From NCBI GenBank assembly GCA_963753485.1, contig CAVWCL010000001.1, forward strand, positions 496,001 through 560,000: a stretch of 64,000 nucleotides of DNA, read 5' to 3'. Position 1 is the first letter of the stretch; each line of letters starts with the position of its first letter. The DNA comes from CAWDLX01 sp963753485. GTDB lineage: Bacteria; Actinomycetota; Actinomycetes; Mycobacteriales; Micromonosporaceae. The position numbers were made by a program, and so were the translations under genes. Below are positions 49,245 through 57,440 of this stretch, piece after piece. Below the pieces are notes generated by a model. It was not told the DNA's origin and made no database searches. It saw only the letters and a program-made list of their open reading frames with translations.

Positions 49245-51251
49245 TCAGCGGGTCTTCGGCAGGTCGAACTGGTCGGCCGCCCGGCAGTCATTGCGGCCGC
49301 CGACCGCCTCCGGGCCGACGCGGGCCAGCGTGTCGCGGGCCTGCATCCGACCGAGATTCCAGGCGTACCACGGGTCGGGGTCGGCCAGCTTGGGTGCGAT
49401 CCAGCTGAGGGCGCAGCGGCGTACCGCGTCGGGCAACTCAGCCAGCGCCGGCGTGGCGTCCGCCGACAACGCGCGCAGGTACCACGCGTCGATCTTGCCA
49501 GTCTCCTGGTAGCGCAGGATGTTACGCCGGGCGGCGTAGTCCTCCGGGTTCAGCACCGCGAGGCTGAGCAGCAGCAGCACACCGAGAACTGCGGTCGCCC
49601 GCGGGATCCAGGCGCCGCGTCCGCCGATCCCGGCCACCATGACCAGCACGAAGACCGTGCCGAGCAGCAACTCAAAGCCCATCACGAAGATCCGCTCGCC
49701 GGTGAAGCTGTATACCTTCTGGTAGGTCTCCATCCGGTACAGCGCCGACACGACGATCACCACGCTGAGCGCACAGAGCAGCCCGAGCAGAACCCGGAGC
49801 ATCACCCGGTCGACCGGGCGCTCCCGCCGGGCCCATCGGGCCACCGCAGCCAGGACCGCGAGCGTCAGCACCGTGACCGCGGCGAGCTGCCAGAATCCGC
49901 TGCGGGCGTAGTCGGCGTAGCTGAGCCCGGCTGTCTGCAGCACGTGCCGCTCCCCCCCGAAGAGCACCGTGAACTGTACGGCGACGAAGCCACCGAAGAG
50001 CGCGACCAGACCGCCGATGGGCAGGGCCCAGTCCAGCAGCCCGATCGAGCCGGATCCAGGATTGTCCATGTCGGACAGGTCAACGGGGGCCGAGAGGGTG
50101 AATACCGCCGCGGTCGCGATCAAGCCACCGGCGACGAAGAGGAACACCCAGACGAACCAGGCGCCGCCGTCGATGTGCGGCACCAGGTCGGTCAGGACCT
50201 GAGAGAAGGCCGCATCGGCCGACGTGAGCAGGGCGCCAAAGACTGCCAGCACCACCGCCGTGACCACAATGGACCAGGAGAACCGCCGGCTCAGTCCGAT
50301 GGGACTGCCGTCCCGGCCCTGGACCTGTGCGTGCCGGGTCACCCACGGCAGGCCGCGCAAGGCGGCGAACGGCGTGGCCACCAGGCTGAAGAGAATCGAG
50401 CGCACCTGGCGTCCGCCGACAATGGCCAGCGCCGCACAGGCCAGCGCGCCGAGCACGCAGAACGTCACCAACCACCACGCGTTGCGAAAAGTGAGCACCG
50501 ACAGCAGCGCCAGCGCGGCGACTGTCCACGCCAGACTGATCCACCGTTCGGTGGGCTTCCGCCCGGGAAGGCGCCGCCAGACGCCGACGAGGACGCCGAC
50601 AGTCACCGCCAGGCCGCCCAGGACCCAGCCGATCCCGGTACGGGTGAGCGGCACGAAGACCGCCGTGCCGAGCGCACCGGCGAGCACGCCGGCCGGTACC
50701 GCCCAGCCCCGCGCGGCTGCCGGTGCCGGCCATCGGCGCGTCAGGAACGTCGGCCGCGCGGCGGGCAGCGGATGCTCCCAGCCGTGGGTCGGGACCGGGG
50801 CCGGCGGCCACGAGTACGCCGGCCGTGCCCTGTCCGCATCGGCCGGCTCCACCAGTGCCGCGTCGGCCGGCGCCACCAGTGCCGCGTCGGCCGGCTCCAC
50901 CAATGCGGCGTCGGCCGGCGCCACCAGTGCCGCGTCGGTCCCGGGCTGCTCGGTCGGCGCCGGTACGGGTGGCGCATCCGCGACGGGGAACGCCACCGGG
51001 TCGACCGGCATGGCGCCTGGCTCGACCTGACCCCCGACCAACGGCACAAAGACCGCGTACCCCCGCGTACCGGCCGGAATGGTCACCGGTATCGCCCAAG
51101 CCGGCTGCCCGTCCGCGCCCGGCCAGTCGGCCGCCCCGGGCACCGCCGCGCCGCCACTCGGCATCACCAGCAGGTACGGCGTCACACCGGGCGGCAGTTC
51201 GCCAGTCGGTGGTGGATCTGGCGGCGTGCGCTGCGGCGTCGCCTCGGTCAC
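49245..51251 (-). CDS. DUF4173 domain multi-pass membrane protein
   Basis: The 668-aa protein has a Pro/Ala-rich cytoplasmic N-terminus with tandem AALVAPAD/AALVEPAD units. At least ten membrane helices and a soluble C-terminal segment (LADPDPWYAWNLGRMQARDT) follow. Middle features typical of DUF4173 are FGALLTSADAAFSQVLTDLV, FVAVQFTVLFGGERHVLQTA, GLSYADYARSGFWQL and NPEDYAARRNILRYQETGKI. Function is unknown. The GTG start at 51251 follows GGGAGG. It is convergent with the broken VOC gene and divergent from the dehydrogenase. Confidence 0.85.
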   Translation of the reverse strand: MTEATPQRTPPDPPPTGELPPGVTPYLLVMPSGGAAVPGAADWPGADGQPAWAIPVTIPAGTRGYAVFVPLVGGQVEPGAMPVDPVAFPVADAPPVPAPTEQPGTDAALVAPADAALVEPADAALVAPADAALVEPADADRARPAYSWPPAPVPTHGWEHPLPAARPTFLTRRWPAPAAARGWAVPAGVLAGALGTAVFVPLTRTGIGWVLGGLAVTVGVLVGVWRRLPGRKPTERWISLAWTVAALALLSVLTFRNAWWLVTFCVLGALACAALAIVGGRQVRSILFSLVATPFAALRGLPWVTRHAQVQGRDGSPIGLSRRFSWSIVVTAVVLAVFGALLTSADAAFSQVLTDLVPHIDGGAWFVWVFLFVAGGLIATAAVFTLSAPVDLSDMDNPGSGSIGLLDWALPIGGLVALFGGFVAVQFTVLFGGERHVLQTAGLSYADYARSGFWQLAAVTVLTLAVLAAVARWARRERPVDRVMLRVLLGLLCALSVVIVVSALYRMETYQKVYSFTGERIFVMGFELLLGTVFVLVMVAGIGGRGAWIPRATAVLGVLLLLSLAVLNPEDYAARRNILRYQETGKIDAWYLRALSADATPALAELPDAVRRCALSWIAPKLADPDPWYAWNLGRMQARDTLARVGPEAVGGRNDCRAADQFDLPKTR
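50833..50937 (-). repeat. 24-bp tandem repeats in the DUF4173 gene
   Basis: About four 24-bp units of the type GCGTCGGCCGGCGCCACCAG (plus strand) encode alternating AALVAPAD and AALVEPAD octapeptides in the cytoplasmic N-terminal region. Confidence 0.85.
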
Positions 51252-51528
51252 GGCGGCCTCCCAGATCGGGGGACGGTCCGCCGCACTCTACCCGTCGGGA
51301 AGCCAACCGGGTGGACCTGGCCGAGGTCGGAATTGTCTGGGTCCGATGATCCAAGGGGCCCAGCGATCGGGCCGTTCGGCCGTGTGCGGCTGGCCGATCC
51401 CGGCGACATGCTGTCAACAGTCCTCGATACACGACATCGTGGGCAACGCAGTGGCAGGTCCACGTATCCACGAATCAACGTGGTAAAGCCGAATGCTGCG
51501 GCCGTTTGACACGAAGGAGCGGCTCATC

Positions 51529-52713
51529 ATGAATCGCATGTTGGCCACGGCCCAAGCCACCGTTCGCGAGACGGCGGAGGCCATGGGCTACGACAGCGGA
51601 GCCATCGACCGGTTCCTGCAGGCTCAGCATGAACACGTCTTCGAAGTCGCCGCCGGCGCCAAGACGTATCCGGCCTTCCGCGTCCAGCACAACAACAAGC
51701 TCGGCCCGTTCAAGGGCGGCATCCGCTTCCACCCTCAGGTGACGCTGGACGAGGTCCGCGCCCTCGCCATGCTCATGAGCATCAAGACCGCCGCGGTCGG
51801 CCTGGATGTCGGCGGCGGGAAGGGCGGCGTGGCCGTTGACCCGAAAGCCCTGACCGAGGCCGACCTCGAAGAACTCTCCCGTGGCTTCGCCCGGTACCTG
51901 GCCCCCTACATCGGGTCCGACAAGGACATTCCGGCTCCCGATGTGAACACCAACAGCAAGATCATCGGATGGATGCTCAATGAGTACGAGCAGGCGGTCG
52001 GGCACCGCGACCCCGGGTGCTTCACCGGCAAGTCCCTGGCCAACGGCGGATCGGAAGGCCGCGAGGCGGCGACCGGCCGCGGCGGCGTTATCGCGCTCGC
52101 CGAGTATCTCGAGCAGTGCGGCCTGATCCAGCAGCCGCTGACGGTTGCGGTGCAGGGGTACGGCAACGTGGGCTACTTCTTCGCCCGGGTCCTGCGGGAG
52201 CTGCACCCGAACCTCAAGCTCATCGCGATCGCGAACAGCAAGCACACCTGGGTACTCCCGACCGGGATCGACCCGCTGACGGTCACCAACCCGGCCATGC
52301 TCACCGGTGCCGAGGTCCGCGACAGCGCCGCCATCATCGAAGTCGACGCCGACATCCTCGTTCCGGCCGCGCTCGAGAACGCCATCACGGAAGAGAATGC
52401 CGACGCCGTCAGGTCGAAGATCATCGTCGAGCTGGCGAACGGACCAGTCACCCGCGGCGCGGAACAGATCTTGCTGGATCGGGGCGTGCACATTCTGCCC
52501 GACGTCATCGCCAATTCGGGCGGCGTCATCGCGTCCTGCCTGGAGTGGCAGCAGAACCTGAAGCAGGAGCATTGGACCGAGGCAGAGGTCAACAACGAGC
52601 TGGCCAGCATCCTGCTCGCCGCGACCCGGCAGATGCTGCAACACGCGCACACCGAGGGCATCAGCTACCGCCAGGCGGCATTCCAGCTCGCGCTCGGCCG
52701 CCTGCTCGGCTGA
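51529..52713 (+). CDS. Glu/Leu/Phe/Val dehydrogenase (glutamate dehydrogenase-like)
   Basis: The 394-aa NAD(P)-dependent amino acid dehydrogenase interconverts an amino acid and its 2-oxo acid with ammonia. It has the substrate domain HNNKLGPFKGGIRFHPQVTL, the catalytic-lysine region VGGGKGGVAVDPKAL, AATGRGGVIALAEYLEQCGL and the Rossmann motif VQGYGNVGYFFARVL. The C-terminal region includes LPDVIANSGGVIASCLEW. Start at 51529 (MNRMLATAQ) is preferred because AAGGAG lies upstream; an in-frame ATG at 51493 is possible. Glutamate is the likely substrate but leucine or valine cannot be excluded. Confidence 0.9.
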   Translation: MNRMLATAQATVRETAEAMGYDSGAIDRFLQAQHEHVFEVAAGAKTYPAFRVQHNNKLGPFKGGIRFHPQVTLDEVRALAMLMSIKTAAVGLDVGGGKGGVAVDPKALTEADLEELSRGFARYLAPYIGSDKDIPAPDVNTNSKIIGWMLNEYEQAVGHRDPGCFTGKSLANGGSEGREAATGRGGVIALAEYLEQCGLIQQPLTVAVQGYGNVGYFFARVLRELHPNLKLIAIANSKHTWVLPTGIDPLTVTNPAMLTGAEVRDSAAIIEVDADILVPAALENAITEENADAVRSKIIVELANGPVTRGAEQILLDRGVHILPDVIANSGGVIASCLEWQQNLKQEHWTEAEVNNELASILLAATRQMLQHAHTEGISYRQAAFQLALGRLLG

Positions 52714-52829
52714 CCCGCCCGCAGGCACCGACAATGCGCCCATCCAGGCAGTGCCGGCTCCCCGCGCTCGCCATCGTGGTCACCGCGGCGGCGAGCGCGG
52801 CGGGCCCGCCCGGGCCTCTGCCGTCGGTG

Positions 52830-52858
52830 TTGCGGTTGAGACGACCAGTTGCTATGGT
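52830..52858 (+). promoter_or_regulatory. Promoter for the XRE-IrrE genes
   Basis: TTGCGG (52830-52835) and TATGGT (52853-52858) are spaced 17 bp, with a predicted transcript start near 52865, about 50 nt before the ATG at 52915. Confidence 0.45.
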
Positions 52859-52914
52859 CGAATCGTACCGCATCAGACACCGGATTGCGCAGCGGCAACG
52901 GCAAGGCAGGTCAC

Positions 52915-53274
52915 ATGGTCAAGAAGGGCTGGTTCGACGCCGAAGCCTTCTACACCGCGCTCGATGGGACCCGGCAGGCGCGACGACTCACCTGGAAGCA
53001 GGTTGCCGGCGAGTCGGGCGTCAGTGCCTCCACGTTGACCAGGATGGCGCAGGGGCGTCGGCCCGATGTGGATGGTCTGGCGGCCCTGTGCGCCTGGTCG
53101 GGCCTCGATGCGGACGGTTTCGTACGGTCGGCGGAGGGACGTCCCGAGCCGGAGCCGCTGGCCATGATCTCCACCTATCTCAAGAGCGACCGGAACCTGT
53201 CGGCTGAGGCGGCGCGGGCGCTCGACGAGCTGATCAAGGCAACCTACGCGCGGCTGCGCACCACGCAGAGGTAG
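52915..53274 (+). CDS. XRE-family helix-turn-helix protein
   Basis: The 119-aa DNA-binding protein has a Cro/CI-type HTH: RRLTWKQVAGESGVSASTLT with RMAQGRRPDVDGLAALCAW. A C-terminal helical region follows (AEAARALDELIKATYARLRT). A modest ribosome binding site (GCAGG) precedes the ATG. It is 5 bp upstream of an ImmA/IrrE-type peptidase gene, a pairing in which the peptidase often cleaves or controls the XRE repressor. Confidence 0.85.
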   Translation: MVKKGWFDAEAFYTALDGTRQARRLTWKQVAGESGVSASTLTRMAQGRRPDVDGLAALCAWSGLDADGFVRSAEGRPEPEPLAMISTYLKSDRNLSAEAARALDELIKATYARLRTTQR

Positions 53275-53279
53275 CGGCG

Positions 53280-53966
53280 ATGGCACTGCGTCGGGGCTTC
53301 AGAACTGAGGCGAACACAACCGTCGCGGCGGTCCGCAACGAGCTCGGCCTGGGCCCGCTGGACCGCCTCGACCCGCGTTTCCTCGCGGATCTGCTCGATA
53401 TTGACGTGCTGGCGCTCTCCGATCTGGTGTCGCAGGCCCCCGCGGCGGCCCACCTGCTCACCGAGGAGCCGGACGCCTTCTCGGCCGCCACCATCTTCGT
53501 GGGCGCCCGACGGGCGATCATCCATAACGACGCGCACACGCGGGGCCGGGCGCGCGCCGACCTGGCCCACGAACTCGCGCACGCGCTTCTCCTGCATCCG
53601 CCAGCCCCCGCCCTCGACCACCGGGGCAACCGGATGTGGAACCAGGACGCGGAGGACGAGGCGACCTGGCTCGCCGGGGCGTTGCTGATCACAGACGACG
53701 CGGCGCTCGCGGTCGCCCGCGGATGGAAGCCAGTCGATCGAGCCGCTCTCCACTTTGGAGTCAGCGTTGGCATGGTCAAGTATCGGCTCAACGTCACCGG
53801 CGCCCGGACGCGGGCGGCCCGGACGCGGGCGGCCCGCGCCCGCGGGCCGCGGAGTCGCGCTGACGGCCCGCCTGCGCGAGCCGCGGAGCGAGGAAAGGGG
53901 ATGGATGCGTTCCGTGTTCGACCACGAGGAGACCGTCGGGGCCTTGATCGCGCGGACACGACATGA
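53280..53966 (+). CDS. ImmA/IrrE-family metallopeptidase
   Basis: The 228-aa zinc peptidase has the motif H97-E-L-A-H101 in RADLAHELAHALLLHPP and a downstream acidic segment DAEDEATWLAGALLIT that would supply the third ligand. The N-terminus (ALRRGFRTEANTTVAAVRNE) and the C-terminal HTH-like AALHFGVSVGMVKYRLN are typical of IrrE-type proteins. The final 60 residues are low-complexity (ARTRAARTRAARARG) and overlap the next gene by 62 bp, so the real C-terminus may be less conserved. It forms a pair with the upstream XRE gene. Confidence 0.87.
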   Translation: MALRRGFRTEANTTVAAVRNELGLGPLDRLDPRFLADLLDIDVLALSDLVSQAPAAAHLLTEEPDAFSAATIFVGARRAIIHNDAHTRGRARADLAHELAHALLLHPPAPALDHRGNRMWNQDAEDEATWLAGALLITDDAALAVARGWKPVDRAALHFGVSVGMVKYRLNVTGARTRAARTRAARARGPRSRADGPPARAAERGKGMDAFRVRPRGDRRGLDRADTT

Positions 53967-54261
53967 GCTGGGCATCAGCCAACTGCGGTTGGCTGATCGA
54001 CTTTGCGCATCCGCCGGCACGGTCACCGTGACCCGCCATGAGGTGTCGCGGTGGGAGCGGGAGGAGCGTCTGCCCAGCCCGTACTGGCTGGGCTGGCTGG
54101 CGCTCGCCCTCGAGGTGCCCGTGGAGCGGCTCGAGCGCGCCGTCGCGGCGCCGGCGCCGAACCCGAGCCGCCGGCAGCGCCGACCGGGCCGGCCGAGCCC
54201 CACCGTACCCCCCGGCTGGGCCGAGCAGTACGCCGGCGTGTACGTGCGCCTAGCCGGCTGA
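53905..54261 (+). CDS. Second XRE-family helix-turn-helix protein
   Basis: The 118-aa protein has an HTH near the start: VGALIARTRHELGISQLRLA, then LCASAGTVTVTRHEVSRWER and EERLPSPYWLGWLALAL. The C-terminal tail is Pro/Arg-rich. The ATG at 53905 is preceded by GGAAAGGGG with spacing 4. It follows the IrrE-type gene with an overlap, so the three genes appear co-expressed. It ends about 170 bp before the candidate peptide locus; the two units are convergent. Confidence 0.82.
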   Translation: MRSVFDHEETVGALIARTRHELGISQLRLADRLCASAGTVTVTRHEVSRWEREERLPSPYWLGWLALALEVPVERLERAVAAPAPNPSRRQRRPGRPSPTVPPGWAEQYAGVYVRLAG

Positions 54262-54387
54262 CCGCGCCGCCGCCGCCGACCGGTCGCAGCGAATGGGGGA
54301 CAGCGCCGGGGACGACCGCAGCAGGTACGACTAACACGGCCTGTCGAGCGACACGGCCAACTCAAGTTCGTCGCACTGACCGCGGTC

Positions 54388-54421
54388 CCGGCCGGTCCGC
54401 GCCGGGGCGCGGACCGGCCGG
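54388..54421. terminator. Strong hairpin between convergent operons
   Basis: CCGGCCGGTCCGCG (54388-54401) and its exact complement CGCGGACCGGCCGG (54408-54421) form a 14-bp stem with a six-nt loop. It lies 10 bp beyond the stop of the 20-residue frame, at the end of the leftward operon. There is no T-tract. Confidence 0.65.
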
Positions 54422-54430
54422 TTCGAGTGC

Positions 54431-54493
54431 TCACTGGATAACTTCGACCACAAGCATGATCTCGATCTCCTCGAGCACGCTCTCCTTTGTCAT
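54431..54493 (-). CDS. Candidate 20-residue precursor peptide
   Basis: A short frame reads MTKESVLEEIEIMLVVEVIQ then TGA. It is preceded by GGAGGTGGTGTCG, a strong ribosome binding site, and begins 19 bp after the stop of the adenylate-forming ligase on the same strand; a hairpin follows. The sequence has an acidic, amphipathic N-terminal half and a hydrophobic C-terminal half without Cys, Ser or Thr in the latter. Context (ligase, ABC exporter, three radical SAM enzymes) suggests a substrate for post-translational modification. I know of no matching family, and it could be an unrelated coupled micro-ORF. Confidence 0.55.
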   Translation of the reverse strand: MTKESVLEEIEIMLVVEVIQ

Positions 54494-54512
54494 CGACACC
54501 ACCTCCTCTCGC

Positions 54513-55841
54513 TCATACCAGGGACACGTAGTCCGTGTCCTTCCCTGAGGTGCCAGGCAGGAATTCACCCTCGTCGACGACACGGACAGTGACGGTGACG
54601 GCGTGCGGAATGATCCCGTCGAGGTCGGCGGCGAGTGGCTCGGTGACCGTGGCCACTGGCACGTCCGCCCGCACCGATACCAGCACGTCGATTTGGTCCG
54701 GGGCTCTCCGCACCAGCTGGAACCGTCGCAATGGGAACCGTCGGACGATCTTTGCGAGGGCGGTGACCGGCACCGTGAATCCGCCCTCGAACGAGACGAC
54801 GCCGAGATCGCGACCTTCGAGGCCGGTCAACACGTCGCCGGGGTAGCCGCAATCGCACGAGTGCGGGTCGAGACTGGCCACATCGCCGGTCCGATACCGG
54901 ATCAGTGGCATCGCCCGGTTGACGAGTTCGGTGACGACCACTTCGCCGGGCTCTCCGGGGGCGGCCGTGCGGCCCTTGTCGTCCACGATCTCGACCACCA
55001 GCCGTTCGCTCTCGATGTGGTAGTTGCCGCGCTCGCACTGCACGGCTATCGTGCCAAACTCGCACATTCCATAGCCGTCCCGCACCGGCGCATGGAGTGT
55101 CGACTCCAATTCGTCGCGGGCCGGCTGACTCAGATTCTCGCCGCAGGTCAGGACGCACCGCGGCCGGATCGCGGCCGACGTGGCGGACAGCGCCCGGACG
55201 AAAGCGACGCAGCTCGACGGGTGGCCGTACACGATGTCGGGCTCGAAAGCGCTCGCCTTGTCGAGGAGCCTGGCCAACTCGTCCCCCTGGTCAGTCGAAC
55301 CGAACTGGGCAATGATCGAGTTCCCGTGCGCGGGCGACGCATACTCGATCCAGGGCAGCGCGCCGTCGCACATCGGAATGAGGATCCGGCGCCGCAGCGG
55401 CAGTCCAGCGGCGTGGTTGCGACGGAGGGCGAGCGCGTACTTGTGTGCGATGTGGTCGATGTCGTGAATGACTTTCACTGGGACTCCCGTCGTCCCGGAG
55501 GTGTACGCGGCACGGCATCGTTTGGCCTGGATCGCATCGTCGCAGTACTCGACGAGCCGGTCGCGGATGTCCGGCTTGGTCATCAGGGGCCACTCCGACA
55601 ACGGCGCCCCCGGCTCGAGTTCCCGGTATGCTGGCACCTGGGTCACCGCGTGAGCCAACTGCTCCTCGAGGCGTTTGCGCTGAAGGCTCCGCACCGACTC
55701 CGGCTCCGCGCCGAGCAGTTCACGGTAGTCGAGGAAGTGCCGGTAGATATCGGGGAACAGCATCCCCTCGGTAATGAGCGTGCTCTCCAGGAACTGCGCG
55801 TAGTGCTGGTTGATGCGCTCATTGATTCCAGTCCCGAACAC
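54513..55841 (-). CDS. PaaK/CapK-type adenylate-forming ligase
   Basis: The 442-aa protein of the phenylacetate-CoA ligase/coenzyme F390 synthetase group activates a carboxylic acid as acyl-adenylate. It contains CRAAYTSGTTGVPVKVIHDI (the P-loop-like A3 motif), VYGHPSSCVAFVRAL, RDGYGMCEFGTIAVQCERGN, and PLIRYRTGDVASLDPHSCDC with a Cys pair (HSCDCGYPGD) seen in this group. The C-terminal domain ends in LPGTSGKDTDYVSLV. The GTG at 55841 follows AGGAGG. It lies between an ABC permease gene and the candidate peptide. Substrate unknown; it may activate the peptide or a building block joined to it. Confidence 0.85.
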   Translation of the reverse strand: MFGTGINERINQHYAQFLESTLITEGMLFPDIYRHFLDYRELLGAEPESVRSLQRKRLEEQLAHAVTQVPAYRELEPGAPLSEWPLMTKPDIRDRLVEYCDDAIQAKRCRAAYTSGTTGVPVKVIHDIDHIAHKYALALRRNHAAGLPLRRRILIPMCDGALPWIEYASPAHGNSIIAQFGSTDQGDELARLLDKASAFEPDIVYGHPSSCVAFVRALSATSAAIRPRCVLTCGENLSQPARDELESTLHAPVRDGYGMCEFGTIAVQCERGNYHIESERLVVEIVDDKGRTAAPGEPGEVVVTELVNRAMPLIRYRTGDVASLDPHSCDCGYPGDVLTGLEGRDLGVVSFEGGFTVPVTALAKIVRRFPLRRFQLVRRAPDQIDVLVSVRADVPVATVTEPLAADLDGIIPHAVTVTVRVVDEGEFLPGTSGKDTDYVSLV

Positions 55842-55855
55842 TGCGCGCCTCCTGC

Positions 55856-56677
55856 CTAGCTAAAATCGTCGTACCCGTATTTGTTGGCTCGTCTGATCTG
55901 GATCCGCAGGGTGAACAAGCCGACCGCTAGCCAGCCGACACCGACCAGGAACTCGGCCAGTGCCGACCCTAGCCAAGGCCGGCCCTCGAGCGCCGCCCGG
56001 ACCGCGATCAACCCGTTGTGGATCGGCAGCATCTTGGCGAACGGATCGGCGAACGGGACCCGCTCCGGCGGCAGGAACACCCCGCTCCCGAGCAGGATGA
56101 GATATGCGAGCAGATTGAGCACCAGCACTTCGGCCCGTTTGCCGAGCGAGAGCAACGCGACCGCAAGCCCGGCCGCGCAGGTGCTGAAGGCCATCAGGGC
56201 GTAAAGCGGAAGCTGCGCGGCGAGATGCGGCGCTAGCCTCGCGTGCCCGGTGACCGGCGGCACCACGAACAGGCAAACGACGATCGCCACTATGCCGAAG
56301 ACGGGGTAGGGCAACGCGCGCAGCAGCAGCACGGCGAATGGATTCGGCCGCCCGGACCGCACCTGGAAGAACGTGCCGAACCACTTGTCGGTCTGCGGTA
56401 CGTCGCCCACCATCACCGCGACCTGCATGAGCGCGACCGTCGGCGCGCCGACCAGGGCGAACTCGCGCTGCGCGGATCCACCGAGCACCCCGCCCAGGGC
56501 GACGAAGAACAGGTACTGCAGGACCGGTCTGGGCAGGACAGCGGTGAGCAGCACGCGGGGCGGGTACTCGCTGAAGAACTGCGCCCGCCCGATCCGGGCG
56601 ATCTCCACGAGCCAACCTCGGCCCGGTCCCGGGCGCGCGACGGTCGGGGGCGATCGCCTAGAGGTCAAACCGGCCAT
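55856..56677 (-). CDS. ABC-2 type transporter permease (second)
   Basis: The 273-aa membrane protein has about six helices, for example VLLTAVLPRPVLQYLFFVAL, VFGIVAIVVCLFVVPPVTGH and LVLNLLAYLILLGSGVFLPP. The cytoplasmic stretch ends YGYDDFS. The central PFADPFAKMLPIHNGLIAV is typical of ABC-2 exporters. It overlaps the first permease gene by 20 bp and ends 14 bp before the ligase gene. With the neighbouring ATPase it probably forms a heterodimeric exporter. Confidence 0.85.
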   Translation of the reverse strand: MAGLTSRRSPPTVARPGPGRGWLVEIARIGRAQFFSEYPPRVLLTAVLPRPVLQYLFFVALGGVLGGSAQREFALVGAPTVALMQVAVMVGDVPQTDKWFGTFFQVRSGRPNPFAVLLLRALPYPVFGIVAIVVCLFVVPPVTGHARLAPHLAAQLPLYALMAFSTCAAGLAVALLSLGKRAEVLVLNLLAYLILLGSGVFLPPERVPFADPFAKMLPIHNGLIAVRAALEGRPWLGSALAEFLVGVGWLAVGLFTLRIQIRRANKYGYDDFS

Positions 56678-57440
56678 CCCTGCGTATCTGAGTCACGATC
56701 CTGGCGAACGCCACGTGCCCGATCACGAAGTAGAGCGCCGTCAACCCGATCGTGGCGACGAGCGGCTGGAGCGACACGCGTCCGCCGGCGGCCCCCACCA
56801 GGAACTCGGTCGCCCACCGAAGGCTAATCATCGCCGAGATCGGCCGCAACGCCGCCGGCAACGTCTCCGGCGGGATGAGCAGACCGCCGAGCAGGTAGAT
56901 CGGGTACATCAACGCGCTCGACAGTTGAGCGCCGTGCCTGGTCAGCAGGAACACGCAGGCCAGGAGCATGCCGAGGGCGGTGCCGGACGCGATGACCACC
57001 AGCACTCCCAGCGCGAGCCAGCCCGGTTCGTTCGCCTGTACCGGCAGGTCGAGCAGCAGCACCATGACGACCGTCGTCGGCGTGATCAGCGCGACCGCAT
57101 GCACGGTGGTCCCGAGCGACTTGCCGAGCAGGACCAGTTGGGGTGGATGCAGGCCAGCCACGGCGGCGCCGAACGTCCCGTCGCGCAGCTCGCGGCGCAG
57201 CACGCTGCCCGCGCTCCACAGGGTCGTTCCCCACAGCGCCATCAGCCCGACGGCGACCACGATTCGTGTGGCAACCCCTGGGCTCGGGTGGCCCACGGCC
57301 CGCGACGTGACCACGAGGAAGGTCGCCGGCATGACCATCGTCGTGAGGACGGTGAGGACACCGGCGGTCGTGCGCGCCTGGATGCCGGCGCTGACCCACA
57401 GCACCGAGCCAGCTGAACCGACCCGGCTACCGAGGCTCAT
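56658..57440 (-). CDS. ABC-2 type transporter permease (first)
   Basis: The 260-aa protein has about six membrane helices. It contains RELRDGTFGAAVAGLHPPQL, an amphipathic coupling-helix region, VALITPTTVVMVLLLDLPVQ, and QLSSALMYPIYLLGGLLIPP, the usual ABC-2 segment. The ATG overlaps the ATPase stop by 14 bp. Export of the locus product is the likely task. Confidence 0.85.
   Translation of the reverse strand: MSLGSRVGSAGSVLWVSAGIQARTTAGVLTVLTTMVMPATFLVVTSRAVGHPSPGVATRIVVAVGLMALWGTTLWSAGSVLRRELRDGTFGAAVAGLHPPQLVLLGKSLGTTVHAVALITPTTVVMVLLLDLPVQANEPGWLALGVLVVIASGTALGMLLACVFLLTRHGAQLSSALMYPIYLLGGLLIPPETLPAALRPISAMISLRWATEFLVGAAGGRVSLQPLVATIGLTALYFVIGHVAFARIVTQIRRDGRFDL

Noticed and set aside
52017..53207. 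Long plus-strand frame overlapping glutamate dehydrogenase and the XRE gene
   Set aside because: Out-of-frame shadow of two recognisable genes, with Arg-rich low-complexity product.
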